From an uncultured Polycyclovorans sp. (GTDB taxonomy: Bacteria > Pseudomonadota > Gammaproteobacteria > Nevskiales > Nevskiaceae): a stretch of DNA of 51,156 bases. This document shows, piece after piece, positions 35,600 to 43,711 of this stretch (position 1 is the first letter of the stretch; the number at the start of each line of letters is the position of its first letter). The stretch spans positions 1 to 51,156 of the forward strand of contig CAKZHZ010000055.1 in assembly GCA_936928855.1 (NCBI GenBank), given 5' to 3'. The notes under the pieces are model-generated. The model saw only the letters and a list, made by a program, of their open reading frames with translations, did not search any database and was not told where the DNA came from. The position numbers and the translations under genes are program-made.

Positions 35600-37044
35600 T
35601 GACCGATGCCCTGACCCTTGCCCGTGATCAATTCCTGGCCCCTGCCGGCCTGGATGAAGCCCATCTGCTGCGGGTGATGGCACAGCTGATGGCCCCGGGC
35701 ATCGAAGCCGGTGACCTCTACTTTCAGCATCGGCTGACCCGCAGCTGGGCGCTGGAAGACGGCATGGTCAAGAGTGGGAGTCACGATGTGGAGCGCGGTG
35801 TCGGGGTTCGCGCCGTCAGTGGCGATCGTCAGGGGCTGGCCTACGCTGACGATATCGCGTTGGCGCCCATGCTCGAGGCGGCGCAGGCGGCGACCGCTAT
35901 TGCCCGTGACGGGAACCGGCGCACGGCGCCGCAGGCGGTGACGGGACGGGGGGCGACCGCCCTGTATCCGGCCCATGACCCGCTGTCGGCCGTCGCCACA
36001 GCCGCGCAGATCGAGGTGCTGGCACGTGCGGACCAGGCCGCCCGTAGTGCTGACAGCCGGGTATTCCAGGTCAGCGCGCGCCTTGCCGCGCAGCATGAGA
36101 CCGTGATGGTGCTGGATGCGGAGGGGCAGCTGGCTGCCGATGTGCGCCCTCTGGTACGCCTCGACGTCAGCGTGATGATTGAGCACAACGGCCGGCGTGA
36201 GCAGGCGCACGCGGGCGGTGGCGGCCGCGGGCACTTTGACGCGGTACTGACCGGTGATCTGCCGGAGCGCCTGGCCCGCGAAGCGGTCCGTCAGGCGGCC
36301 GTGTTGCTGGAAGCCGGGCCGGCTCCGGCGGGAACCTTGACGGTGGTGCTGGGGCCAGGTTGGCCGGGTGTGTTGCTGCACGAGGCCGTCGGCCATGGTC
36401 TGGAAGGTGACTTCAACCGCAAGGGTAGCTCTGCCTTTTCCGGGCGCATCGGTCAGAAGGTGGCGCCCGACGATTGCACCATCGTCGACGATGGCACCCT
36501 GCCGGGGCGTCGTGGTTCCCTCAGTCTTGATGACGAGGGCACTCCGACGCATTGCACGCCGCTGATCGAGAATGGGGTTCTGGTGGGCTACATGCAGGAT
36601 CGCCTCAATGCCCGCCTGATGGGCGTGGCGCCGACCGGCAACGGGCGTCGAGAGTCTTATGCCCATCTGCCGATGCCCCGCATGACCAACACCTACATGC
36701 AGGCGGGGTCGCGCGATCCGGAGGAGATCCTGCGGTCGGTGAGCCGTGGCCTGTATGCGGTGAACTTCGGCGGCGGGCAGGTGGACATCACCTCGGGCAA
36801 CTTCGTGTTCTCCGCCTCGGAGGCCTACCTGATCGAGAACGGTCGCATCACCCGCCCGGTGAAGGGCGCCACCCTGATTGGCAATGGCCCGGACACGCTG
36901 CCGCGCATGTCGATGATCGGCAACGATCTGCAGCTTGATGGCGGCGTCGGCATCTGCGGCAAGGACGGGCAGTCGGTGCCGGTCGGCGTGGGTCAGCCCA
37001 CCCTCAAGGTGGATGGGCTGACCGTGGGCGGTACCGAGGCCTGA
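35599..37044 (+). CDS. tldD: TldD metalloprotease subunit
   Basis: A 481-residue zinc protease subunit that with TldE (PmbA) degrades unfolded peptides and matures some microcins. The HExxxH zinc motif is at His261-His266 (LLHEAVGHGLEGD); GRRGSLSLDDEGTP, PRMTNTYM and GGGQVDITSGNFVFSASEAYLIENG are family blocks. Last gene of the maf-rng-yhdP-nit-tldD run; convergent with the curli-linked lipoprotein gene, three bases away. tldE is not in the window. Confidence 0.97.
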   Translation: MTDALTLARDQFLAPAGLDEAHLLRVMAQLMAPGIEAGDLYFQHRLTRSWALEDGMVKSGSHDVERGVGVRAVSGDRQGLAYADDIALAPMLEAAQAATAIARDGNRRTAPQAVTGRGATALYPAHDPLSAVATAAQIEVLARADQAARSADSRVFQVSARLAAQHETVMVLDAEGQLAADVRPLVRLDVSVMIEHNGRREQAHAGGGGRGHFDAVLTGDLPERLAREAVRQAAVLLEAGPAPAGTLTVVLGPGWPGVLLHEAVGHGLEGDFNRKGSSAFSGRIGQKVAPDDCTIVDDGTLPGRRGSLSLDDEGTPTHCTPLIENGVLVGYMQDRLNARLMGVAPTGNGRRESYAHLPMPRMTNTYMQAGSRDPEEILRSVSRGLYAVNFGGGQVDITSGNFVFSASEAYLIENGRITRPVKGATLIGNGPDTLPRMSMIGNDLQLDGGVGICGKDGQSVPVGVGQPTLKVDGLTVGGTEA

Positions 37045-37047
37045 GGC

Positions 37048-37758
37048 TCAGTCGCAACGGGCGACGATGGCGCGTGCCACCGCCACCGCGGCATCCCGGC
37101 GGTCGGTTTCCGCGTTGGCCACCTCTGCATCGATGCTGAAGGTGGTGTTGCCGACCAGGACTTCCAGCAGTTTGAAGCGGCCGAGGCCGCCCCAGGCGGC
37201 AGCGTCGCCCAGTCCCTCAATGCTTTCCCACTGAATCTTGTTGGCGATCGAACCGGCGGCGTTGCGCACGGCTTCGGCGGCGCCATCACTGAGTTGCTTG
37301 TCCTTCAGCTCCTCATCGGCCCGTTCGCGGGCAATCGCGTTCATCCGCGCCTGCTGCTCGGCGTCCGGTGTTCGATGGCTGAACCGGAAGCTCTGGACCG
37401 GGTTATCGACCTCCATGGACCGGATGTTGGACAGGGTCACCTGGTCGTCGGTATCGACGTCCATGCTCATGGCCCCAATCTGAACGGACTGCTGGCGCCC
37501 ACCGCTCCAGCTGTAGCGACATTCCAGCTGGCGGCCCAGCGTCGCCTGCTCCTGATTCACCGTGTCCGGCAGCCCGGGCAGCGCTGCCCGCAGGGTGGCT
37601 TCGTCCAACAGTTGGCAGGGCGCATCCGCGGCATCGGCGATGCAGTTGGCGGCGGCGCTGGCAGTACCGGCGCTGCCGCCGCCGCAGGCGGCGAGCGCGG
37701 GCATGAGCACGGCCACGGCATTCAGGCGCAGGTGTTGGTGAAGTCTGAGGGTCGACAT
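37048..37758 (-). CDS. Unknown lipoprotein at the end of the curli operon
   Basis: A 236-residue protein with an N-terminal signal and lipobox ALAAC, Cys25 followed by GGGSAG. The mature part has two Cys pairs (NCIADAADAPCQLL and LECRYSW), a charged segment RERADEELKDKQLSDGAAEA near residues 145-165, and no family I recognise. ATG 37758 has GGAG upstream; a TTG at 37785 overlaps the curlin gene stop but lacks a signal peptide. It follows the curlin-repeat gene by 23 bases, so it is probably co-transcribed. It is not CsgE or CsgC by length or sequence. Confidence 0.7.
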   Translation of the reverse strand: MSTLRLHQHLRLNAVAVLMPALAACGGGSAGTASAAANCIADAADAPCQLLDEATLRAALPGLPDTVNQEQATLGRQLECRYSWSGGRQQSVQIGAMSMDVDTDDQVTLSNIRSMEVDNPVQSFRFSHRTPDAEQQARMNAIARERADEELKDKQLSDGAAEAVRNAAGSIANKIQWESIEGLGDAAAWGGLGRFKLLEVLVGNTTFSIDAEVANAETDRRDAAVAVARAIVARCD

Positions 37759-37781
37759 GATCGGAGCTCCGGGTGCGGCCT

Positions 37782-38933
37782 TCAACGGCCGGTGACGAGG
37801 ATTTCGGCGCGGGCGCCGGGTGCGTTGGTCTGGCTGATGAGACTGATGGCGCCGACCGCATCGGTTTGCGCCACGCGGGCGAAGGCATCCGCGCTGTCCA
37901 CCTGGACGACGGTTGCGACGCCGCCCACCCCGTTCGCCTGCTCGATCTCGACCTGCATGCGTGCACCGCCCTCCTGGGCGACCGTCACCACGCTGTCCAT
38001 GACCCCGTCCTGGATGACCTGGATGTCACCTTCGGCCGTGGCCGACTGGCTCAGTGTGGCCTGTGCGGCGACTCCACCGGACTGCAGCAGCCCGATCGTG
38101 CTGGCCTGGGTGTCATTGATCTGGGAGACATCGGCGACATGATCGCTGCCGCCGCGCTGTTCGATTTCCAGGCGTACCACCCCGGCGTCCTGCTGCCGCG
38201 TCTCGGCATGACTGGCGGTGCTGTCGACCTGGGTCACCAGGGCGATCGCATCGGCATTCGCGGTCTGCGTGACGAAGGCGAACTGATCCAGGCCCAGCTG
38301 CTGCACCGTCGCCAGGGCGGTGCCGCCCAATGGCGGGTTGGCCGAGTAGCTGTGCTCCTGCGAGATGAAGGCATTGTTGTCTTCGCCGCGCTGTTCCAGC
38401 GTGGCGTCGCCCGAGAGCGCGGTCTGGGCAATGACACCGATGCGGTTGCGACCTTCCTGCGTCAGGGCCGCCGTACTGGTCGTCCCTGCCACTTCTGCAG
38501 ACTGGGTGACGACCGCCAGCTGATTGCGCAGGCCACTGTCATTGCCGCTCAGCTCGCTGATGAAAATCTGGTTGAGTGCGTCAACGCTGAGGCTGCCGTC
38601 CAGCACTGCACCATCGTTGATCTGGTCAATGGAGGCCCGCTGCTTGCCGTCGCGCTGGGTCAGGTAGGCCAGCCCGGTACCGGTGCCACGCTGACGGATG
38701 CTGGCGACATGATCGGGCAGGTCACCGGCGCCGGTGCCGATCTGGTTGATGAAGGCGCGGAAGTCGCCACCGGCATCCGGCTGTTGCTCGATCAGTGCGT
38801 GCACCGCAGTGGCATCTGCCTGGATGATCACGGCGGCCCCCGGGTCCATGGGCATTTCGGTGATGGATGCGGCGTGAGCGGCGAGGGGCATCAGGCCGAT
38901 CAACGGACTGAGGGGGATCAGGAACGATTTCAT
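37782..38933 (-). CDS. Large curlin-repeat protein (CsgA/CsgB-like)
   Basis: A 383-residue secreted protein with a signal peptide ending AAHAAS. The mature part is built from degenerate repeats of about 20-23 residues with paired hydrophobic-Q-x-G/N patterns, for example ATLEQRGEDNNAFISQEHS and RLEIEQRGGSDHVADVSQ. These are the S/T-x-Q-x-G-x-x-N-x-A-x-x-Q signature of curlin amyloid repeats, though looser than in enteric CsgA (151 residues). I count roughly a dozen repeats. GGAG precedes ATG 38933. It is likely the fibre subunit or an atypical nucleator. Confidence 0.75.
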   Translation of the reverse strand: MKSFLIPLSPLIGLMPLAAHAASITEMPMDPGAAVIIQADATAVHALIEQQPDAGGDFRAFINQIGTGAGDLPDHVASIRQRGTGTGLAYLTQRDGKQRASIDQINDGAVLDGSLSVDALNQIFISELSGNDSGLRNQLAVVTQSAEVAGTTSTAALTQEGRNRIGVIAQTALSGDATLEQRGEDNNAFISQEHSYSANPPLGGTALATVQQLGLDQFAFVTQTANADAIALVTQVDSTASHAETRQQDAGVVRLEIEQRGGSDHVADVSQINDTQASTIGLLQSGGVAAQATLSQSATAEGDIQVIQDGVMDSVVTVAQEGGARMQVEIEQANGVGGVATVVQVDSADAFARVAQTDAVGAISLISQTNAPGARAEILVTGR

Positions 38934-38954
38934 GGTGAGACTCCTTGGGTCGGG

Positions 38955-39620
38955 TCAGGGCTGCCGGATCTGCAGGGTGGCGCCCCCGTACTGAATGACC
39001 TCGGGGAGTTGCCGCCCCTGGCCGTGTTGTTCGAGGTGGAGGCGGTTGCCCTCACCCCACTGGATGATCCGGGCCTGATGACCCTCGCCGTCCTGCAGAA
39101 CGGTGATCTGATTGTCCTGTCCGTCCTGCTGCACGGTTGCCTGGTGCGCGCGCCCGTCCTGCTGCAGGCGCAGGTGGTTTTCGATGGCGCCCACCTGATG
39201 CTGGCGGAGGTCTCCCGCGTGCTGGTGACCGGTCTGTTCCACCTGCAGGGTCTGTTCCGCCGCGCCGGACTGCTGCAGGTCCAGGCGGTGGTGTTCGCCG
39301 GTCTGCCGGACCTGGGCCCATTGCGCGCTGCCGCTCTGCGTCAGGTGCATCTCATGGCCTTCGCCGGTCAGACTGATTTCGGCCTGGTGCTGCGAACCGA
39401 TCTGCTGCAGACGGATTTCCAGTGGGGCATCACCCTGCTGCTGCAGCTGCAGTCGGGCGCGGGCGCCAGCGCCCTCGCGTTGTTCGATGTCGACCCGGGC
39501 GCTGCCGTTCAGCTGGACGCCAGCCTGCGCAGCGGGCGCATCCACCTGTCGGATCTGGACATCGACCTGCGCCCAGGCCAGCGTCGGCAGCCACAGCGCC
39601 AAGGCCAGTCGGTGGCTCAT
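38955..39620 (-). CDS. Curlin-repeat protein, CsgB/CsgA-like
   Basis: A 221-residue protein with a signal peptide (MSHRLALALWLPTLAWAQ). It carries regular ~22-residue repeats rich in Gln: HLTQSGSAQWAQVRQTGE, LDLQQSGAAEQTLQVEQTG, VQQDGQDNQITVLQDGEG. The pattern x-Q-x-G-x-x-N/H-x-A/h-x-x-Q is curlin-type. The start ATG 39620 overlaps csgG as ATGA, so translation is coupled. Being next to csgG and shorter than the following curlin gene, it may be the nucleator, but A and B roles cannot be assigned. Ends 21 bases before the other curlin gene. Confidence 0.8.
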   Translation of the reverse strand: MSHRLALALWLPTLAWAQVDVQIRQVDAPAAQAGVQLNGSARVDIEQREGAGARARLQLQQQGDAPLEIRLQQIGSQHQAEISLTGEGHEMHLTQSGSAQWAQVRQTGEHHRLDLQQSGAAEQTLQVEQTGHQHAGDLRQHQVGAIENHLRLQQDGRAHQATVQQDGQDNQITVLQDGEGHQARIIQWGEGNRLHLEQHGQGRQLPEVIQYGGATLQIRQP

Positions 39621-40486
39621 CCGTCGACACCGCCGACGGCCACGCGGGCCTCGAACTGCTCGCGCGCAAAGGCGCCGCTGGCTGCATCCGAAAAGCCCCA
39701 CAGGCCTTTGTCGGCACCCTCGATGATCAACTGGTACACGGCCATCTCGATGGCCTGGCGAAGTGCCAGCAGGCCAGGCTCATTGGTGGCGATGCCGGCT
39801 TCCAGCTCCAGCAGCGTGCGGTCGTCAAGAAAACGAAAGGCACCGGCTTCGTTGAGGACCGCATACACCCCTTTCTGCACCATCACCGAGTGGAGCACTT
39901 CGCCACTGACCGACGATACGGCCGACAGGCTCACGGTGATGAGGTCATGACGGATCTGGGTGCTGCCACCCACGCCCCAGATCCGCAGTCCGGCGCCGGC
40001 ACTGCGCACATTGCTGTCGTAGGCAACGATGCCGCCGCTGAACAGTACACCGGCGTAGCGGATGGGCCCGGGCGGCGCGAGCGGCTCGCCATCGGGGCCG
40101 GCGAAACTGGCGCGGACTTCGCGGATGACGCTGCGTTCCCGCAGCACGTCGTCAAGCTGACTGCGGTCCATGACCCGGAACCACGCGCCGTTGCCGGTTT
40201 CCAGCAGGGCTCTCAGCAGCACGTTGAGGCCGCCCTGCGAGACGGCGCGGGAGTAGGTGGTCAGGCTGTCCGACGGTTTGTATTGCCCGGTCAGGTCCGG
40301 GTAGCGGAATACGGCGACATCCACCGGCTGTGCCGGCGCGGGCAGGGTGCGCAGCCAGTCGGTCACCGGCGTGGCGATCGCGGGTTGTGCAGTGCGCGCA
40401 AGCGTGTGGGGCGCCTGTCCCCCCACGGCACAGCCGGAGAGCCACACCGCACATGCGGTTACCAGCAACGGTATCCGGCCCGTCAT
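39617..40486 (-). CDS. csgG: Curli outer-membrane secretion channel lipoprotein
   Basis: A 289-residue CsgG, the nonameric outer-membrane channel that exports curlin. Signal peptide with lipobox LSGC, acylated Cys19. VAVFRYPDLTGQYKPSD, YSRAVSQGGLNVLLRAL, WFRVMDRSQLDDVLRERSVIRE and GVLFSGGIVAYDSNVRSAGAG (within 20-residue blocks in the CsgG domain) are strongly conserved. It lies between csgF and the curlin genes, overlapping both neighbours by four bases. Confidence 0.96.
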   Translation of the reverse strand: MTGRIPLLVTACAVWLSGCAVGGQAPHTLARTAQPAIATPVTDWLRTLPAPAQPVDVAVFRYPDLTGQYKPSDSLTTYSRAVSQGGLNVLLRALLETGNGAWFRVMDRSQLDDVLRERSVIREVRASFAGPDGEPLAPPGPIRYAGVLFSGGIVAYDSNVRSAGAGLRIWGVGGSTQIRHDLITVSLSAVSSVSGEVLHSVMVQKGVYAVLNEAGAFRFLDDRTLLELEAGIATNEPGLLALRQAIEMAVYQLIIEGADKGLWGFSDAASGAFAREQFEARVAVGGVDG

Positions 40487-40932
40487 GGCGCGCCCTCGAC
40501 CTGCAGCAGCGGCACCTGGATCTCGGTGCGTTCTCCCGTTGCATTGTTGGCGATCACCAGCGAGACGAATTCCAGCCCGCGACTGAACTCGATCACCTGA
40601 TCGCCGAACACGATGGTGCCCGACTCCGCGGCGTCGGCACCGAAGATCGCGTTGTTGACCTCGGTGGCCAGTGAGGACAGCAGGCGGCTCTGCAGCTGAC
40701 GGACGAACTGATCGGCGGGTGAGTTGCTGCCGAGGCCCAGGCTGCTGCCACGACTGCTGCGGGGGCGCTGTGCCTCTGCGGTAGCGCGCAGATGGTCGCT
40801 GTTGAATGGGTTGCCGCCGAAGCTGGGGTTGATCGGCCGGTAGCTCAGCTCACTGGCGGAGCCCGCCACTGGCGCGGCGAGGGCGCAGCAGACGGAAAAA
40901 ATCGGGAAAGCCTTACGAATCAGGGGTTTCAT
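40483..40932 (-). CDS. csgF: Curli assembly protein CsgF
   Basis: A 149-residue periplasmic/surface protein that caps the CsgG pore and couples nucleation to secretion. The signal peptide ends GSASELSYRPINPSFGGN; the segment INPSFGGNPFNSDHLRATAE is the near-invariant N-terminal part that inserts into CsgG. ATG 40932 gives this canonical start. First gene of the minus-strand operon, divergent from the LuxR-type regulator. Slightly longer than enteric CsgF (138). Confidence 0.95.
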   Translation of the reverse strand: MKPLIRKAFPIFSVCCALAAPVAGSASELSYRPINPSFGGNPFNSDHLRATAEAQRPRSSRGSSLGLGSNSPADQFVRQLQSRLLSSLATEVNNAIFGADAAESGTIVFGDQVIEFSRGLEFVSLVIANNATGERTEIQVPLLQVEGAP

Positions 40933-41037
40933 TACGGTCTGCGGGGGCGTAGGGTGGCGAGGCTGAGAAACGTGCTGGCACTGTGCTTGCCACGCGGTGT
41001 TCGGGCATGCACCACCTGGGGTACGGGCATCACGGGA
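40933..41037. promoter_or_regulatory. Divergent curli / regulator control region
   Basis: This 105-base region must hold the promoters of both the csg operon and the 41038 regulator. At 40972-40990 the sequence GTGCTGGCACTGTGCTTGC contains two near-identical 8-base direct elements (on the minus strand GCAAGCAC and GCCAGCAC, three bases apart), a plausible binding site for the adjacent regulator. No clear -35/-10 pair is visible. Confidence 0.35.
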
Positions 41038-42693
41038 ATGAGCACTGGTTCGCAATTGGCGTCGACTACCGATCTGGCTGGCGCCCTGGATGATCTGATT
41101 GCGGCGATCTATGGCGCGCTGGACGCGCAGGACCGCTACCAGCGACTGCTTGATCTCATTGATCAGGTGCCTCCGGAGCGATGGCCGGGCATGGCGGGCT
41201 TGCTGGCCGGGCACCTGGAACGGGCCTCTTCGCTGGCCAGTCGCTTTGGGCCTCTGGCGCCGTCTCCGGATCCGGAAACTGCCCTGCTGGCGCGTCAGCC
41301 CTGCGCCGCCGTGCTGCTGGACACGCGGGGCGACGTGGTCGGGATGAACCCGGCAGCTGGCGCCATTCTGCCGGTGGGCTTTTCGACACTGACGCAACTG
41401 TTGCCCGTAGGCCCCTCGGTGGCGCGTGCGCGCGAGTGGCTGCGCCAGCTGGACCCGCAGCAACCGCTTTGCATTCTCGGTCCGCTCCCCTCGGTGTCTT
41501 CGGCGCCGGTCGGGGTGATGCAGGTGATCCCGGGGGACAGCCAGCGTGTGCTGCTGCGGCTGGTGGACCTGCAGTGGGGTGATGGCCTTCGCGCGGGGGT
41601 GGCCAGCGCCTTTCATCTCACCCAGGCGGAGACCAGTCTGGTGGAGGCGCTGGTGCAAGGCCTGAGCACCAGCGAATACGCAGAGCAACGGCAACGCTCG
41701 GTTCACACTGTGCGCACCCAGCTCAAGAGCGTGCTGGCGAAAACCGGCGCCGGATCACAGAACACCCTGATCAAGCTGGTGGTCAGCCTGGCCCTGCTGG
41801 GCGAGGTGACGCCGCTGTCGTCGCCGACACCGGTGGTACAGGCTGTCGCCAGCGGATGGCAGGACGAGGAGGTGGCCGGCCTGCACTACCGCAGTCTCGG
41901 CGGCGCTGCGCAGCCGGTGCTGCTGTTTCTGCACACCGCGCTGCTGGGGCCGGTGGTACCGCCTTCGCTGGTGCGGTGGGCGCAGGCCGAAGGCTGGCGC
42001 CTGGTGGTGCCATGGCGGCCGGGCTATGGCGGCAGCAAGGCGGTGGGCGGGGACCTCCTCGCAGAGACTGCGGCGCGGCTGCAACAGCTCGTCGCTTCGC
42101 TGGGGGCTTCACGGCTGCGGGTGGTGGGGAACGTGGTGGGGGCCTTGTACGCGCATGCCCTGGCGCAGCGGTGCCCGCAGCAGATTGAGGAGGTGATCAT
42201 GGTGGCAGGCTGCGTGCCGCTGACCGATCCCGTCCTGCAGGGACACCTGCCGCCCATGCGCCGACTGTGGGCGCGACTCGCCAGCCGCTCGCCGCAGTTG
42301 CTGCGCCCCTTGGTCCGGCTGGGGGCAACCACGGCGTTGCGGGAGGGACCGCTGGCGGCACTGGCGCTGGCGTACCGGCAGCCGGGCGCCGACCGCGCGG
42401 CGCTTGCCGACCCCACGCTCACGCCCCTGCTGGAGGCTGGGGTACGGGTGGTGGCGGATGCCGGGCCGGAACAGTTTGTTCGGGAGGTGCAGCTGCAGTG
42501 CAGCGACTGGCGCGCGGTGATGGAGCACCCGGTACCGGTGCATGTGATCCACGGGCGCGAGGATCCCATCATCCAGCCCGCCTGGGTGGAAGCGGTCTAC
42601 GGGCGATGCGACCGCGCGCGCATCACCTGGGTGGATCAGGCGCAGCAGTTGCTGGCGTACACCCACGCCGACGCCTGGGTGCGGGCCCTTTGA
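41038..42693 (+). CDS. LuxR-type regulator fused to a catalytically dead alpha/beta-hydrolase domain
   Basis: A 551-residue protein in three parts. Residues ~80-180 form a PAS-like or related sensor region (AAVLLDTRGDVVGMNPAAG). Residues ~193-252 form a LuxR/GerE helix-turn-helix (HLTQAETSLVEALVQGLSTSEYA, HTVRTQLKSVLAKTGA). Residues ~280-551 form an alpha/beta-hydrolase fold. The nucleophile elbow reads GNVVG at 364-368, with no Ser, and the expected catalytic His is replaced (AQQLL, 535-539), while the acid Asp509 (HGREDP) remains. The hydrolase domain is therefore probably a ligand sensor. It is divergent from csgF where a CsgD-like LuxR regulator would be expected. Start ATG 41038 has a weak GGGA site. 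Confidence 0.82.
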   Translation: MSTGSQLASTTDLAGALDDLIAAIYGALDAQDRYQRLLDLIDQVPPERWPGMAGLLAGHLERASSLASRFGPLAPSPDPETALLARQPCAAVLLDTRGDVVGMNPAAGAILPVGFSTLTQLLPVGPSVARAREWLRQLDPQQPLCILGPLPSVSSAPVGVMQVIPGDSQRVLLRLVDLQWGDGLRAGVASAFHLTQAETSLVEALVQGLSTSEYAEQRQRSVHTVRTQLKSVLAKTGAGSQNTLIKLVVSLALLGEVTPLSSPTPVVQAVASGWQDEEVAGLHYRSLGGAAQPVLLFLHTALLGPVVPPSLVRWAQAEGWRLVVPWRPGYGGSKAVGGDLLAETAARLQQLVASLGASRLRVVGNVVGALYAHALAQRCPQQIEEVIMVAGCVPLTDPVLQGHLPPMRRLWARLASRSPQLLRPLVRLGATTALREGPLAALALAYRQPGADRAALADPTLTPLLEAGVRVVADAGPEQFVREVQLQCSDWRAVMEHPVPVHVIHGREDPIIQPAWVEAVYGRCDRARITWVDQAQQLLAYTHADAWVRAL

Positions 42694-42726
42694 CCCCGCA
42701 CCTTGGATCCGAGCTCGGCGGGCGCC

Positions 42727-42757
42727 CCGCGCACGCGACCTGACGCCGGGTGCGCGG
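42727..42757. terminator. Inverted repeat between convergent genes
   Basis: CCGCGCAC (42727-42734) and GTGCGCGG (42750-42757) form an 8-bp perfect stem with a 15-base loop, between the convergent regulator and lipase genes. No U-run follows on either side, so intrinsic termination is uncertain. Confidence 0.35.
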
Positions 42758-42772
42758 TGTCCGCCTTGCGCC

Positions 42773-43711
42773 TCAGGGCGTTGCGGCCTGGCGCCAGTCG
42801 AGGTAGTCCCGCGCCACGACTGCGGGCGCTTCGAGCATGGGCAGATGGCCGATGCCGGGCAGGATGCGAACCTCGCCATTGGGCAGCAGCCGCTCGAAGA
42901 CCGCCGCGCCGGAAACGTCCAGCACTCGGTCAGCGTCGCCCCAGACGATGAGGGCGGGCACGGGGTTGCCGGCCAGTTGGGGTTCCAGCCAGAACGCCTC
43001 GGCATTGAGGGTTTCGAAGATGCGCCGGTGCAGGGCGTGGTTGGCGGCCGCGCGCTGGCCCAGCACGGTGCGGATGGGGCCCGGAATGAACGGGGGCCTG
43101 GCGAAGACCATGTCCATGATGGTGGCGAAATCCTCGGGCGTTTCGGCGACCAGCTTCAGTTCGCCGCTTTCCCGATAGATGCGGCGCATCTCGCTTTCGT
43201 CGGCGGTGGCGGTGCCGGCGGCGGCCAGCAGCCAGAGGCTGTCGGCCCGTTGCGGGTAGAGCACGGCAAAGGCGGCGATGATCCAGCCGCCCATGCTCGA
43301 GCCGCCAAGGTGGGCTGACGACAGGTCGAGCGCATCGAGAACCTGGCCCAGTCGTTCCGTCTGCTCGCGGATGCCGTAGCGGGCGTCCATGGGCTTGCCG
43401 GATTCGCCGAAGCCCGGCAGATCGATGGCGTAGACCGTGTAGTGCGGCGTCAGGTGGCGGGCCACCCGGGTGAAGTTGTCCTTGTCGGCACCGAAGCCAT
43501 GGACCAGCACCAGCGGCGGACCATCACCTCCCTGCAGGTAGGCGATGTCGAACCCCGGGATCTGCAGGGTGTGGGGCTGAAGGCCGGCGCTGCCGCGCTC
43601 CAGCGCGCCCAGACGTTGATAGGCGTCCTCCGGCGCCAGTTGCATCCATGCGAACAGGCCGCCCGCGAGCAGCCCAATCAGTACGAGTAGTGCGATCAGC
43701 AGACGTTTCAT
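42773..43711 (-). CDS. Membrane-anchored alpha/beta hydrolase (lipase/esterase)
   Basis: A 312-residue hydrolase with one N-terminal hydrophobic anchor (residues 3-25). LVLVHGFGADKDNF is the oxyanion region, GGSSMGGW the nucleophile elbow, WGDADRVLD the acid, and GIGHLPMLE the catalytic His, so the triad is intact. It resembles periplasmically exposed lipases of pseudomonads. The ATG overlaps the tesB stop (43708-43711), so the two are co-expressed, suggesting lipid or acyl-ester metabolism. Confidence 0.85.
   Translation of the reverse strand: MKRLLIALLVLIGLLAGGLFAWMQLAPEDAYQRLGALERGSAGLQPHTLQIPGFDIAYLQGGDGPPLVLVHGFGADKDNFTRVARHLTPHYTVYAIDLPGFGESGKPMDARYGIREQTERLGQVLDALDLSSAHLGGSSMGGWIIAAFAVLYPQRADSLWLLAAAGTATADESEMRRIYRESGELKLVAETPEDFATIMDMVFARPPFIPGPIRTVLGQRAAANHALHRRIFETLNAEAFWLEPQLAGNPVPALIVWGDADRVLDVSGAAVFERLLPNGEVRILPGIGHLPMLEAPAVVARDYLDWRQAATP

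Noticed and set aside
37773..39950. Long plus-strand frame opposite the curlin genes
   Set aside because: Its repeats mirror the curlin repeats on the other strand; no ribosome binding site or signal peptide, and the minus-strand genes are coupled to csgG.
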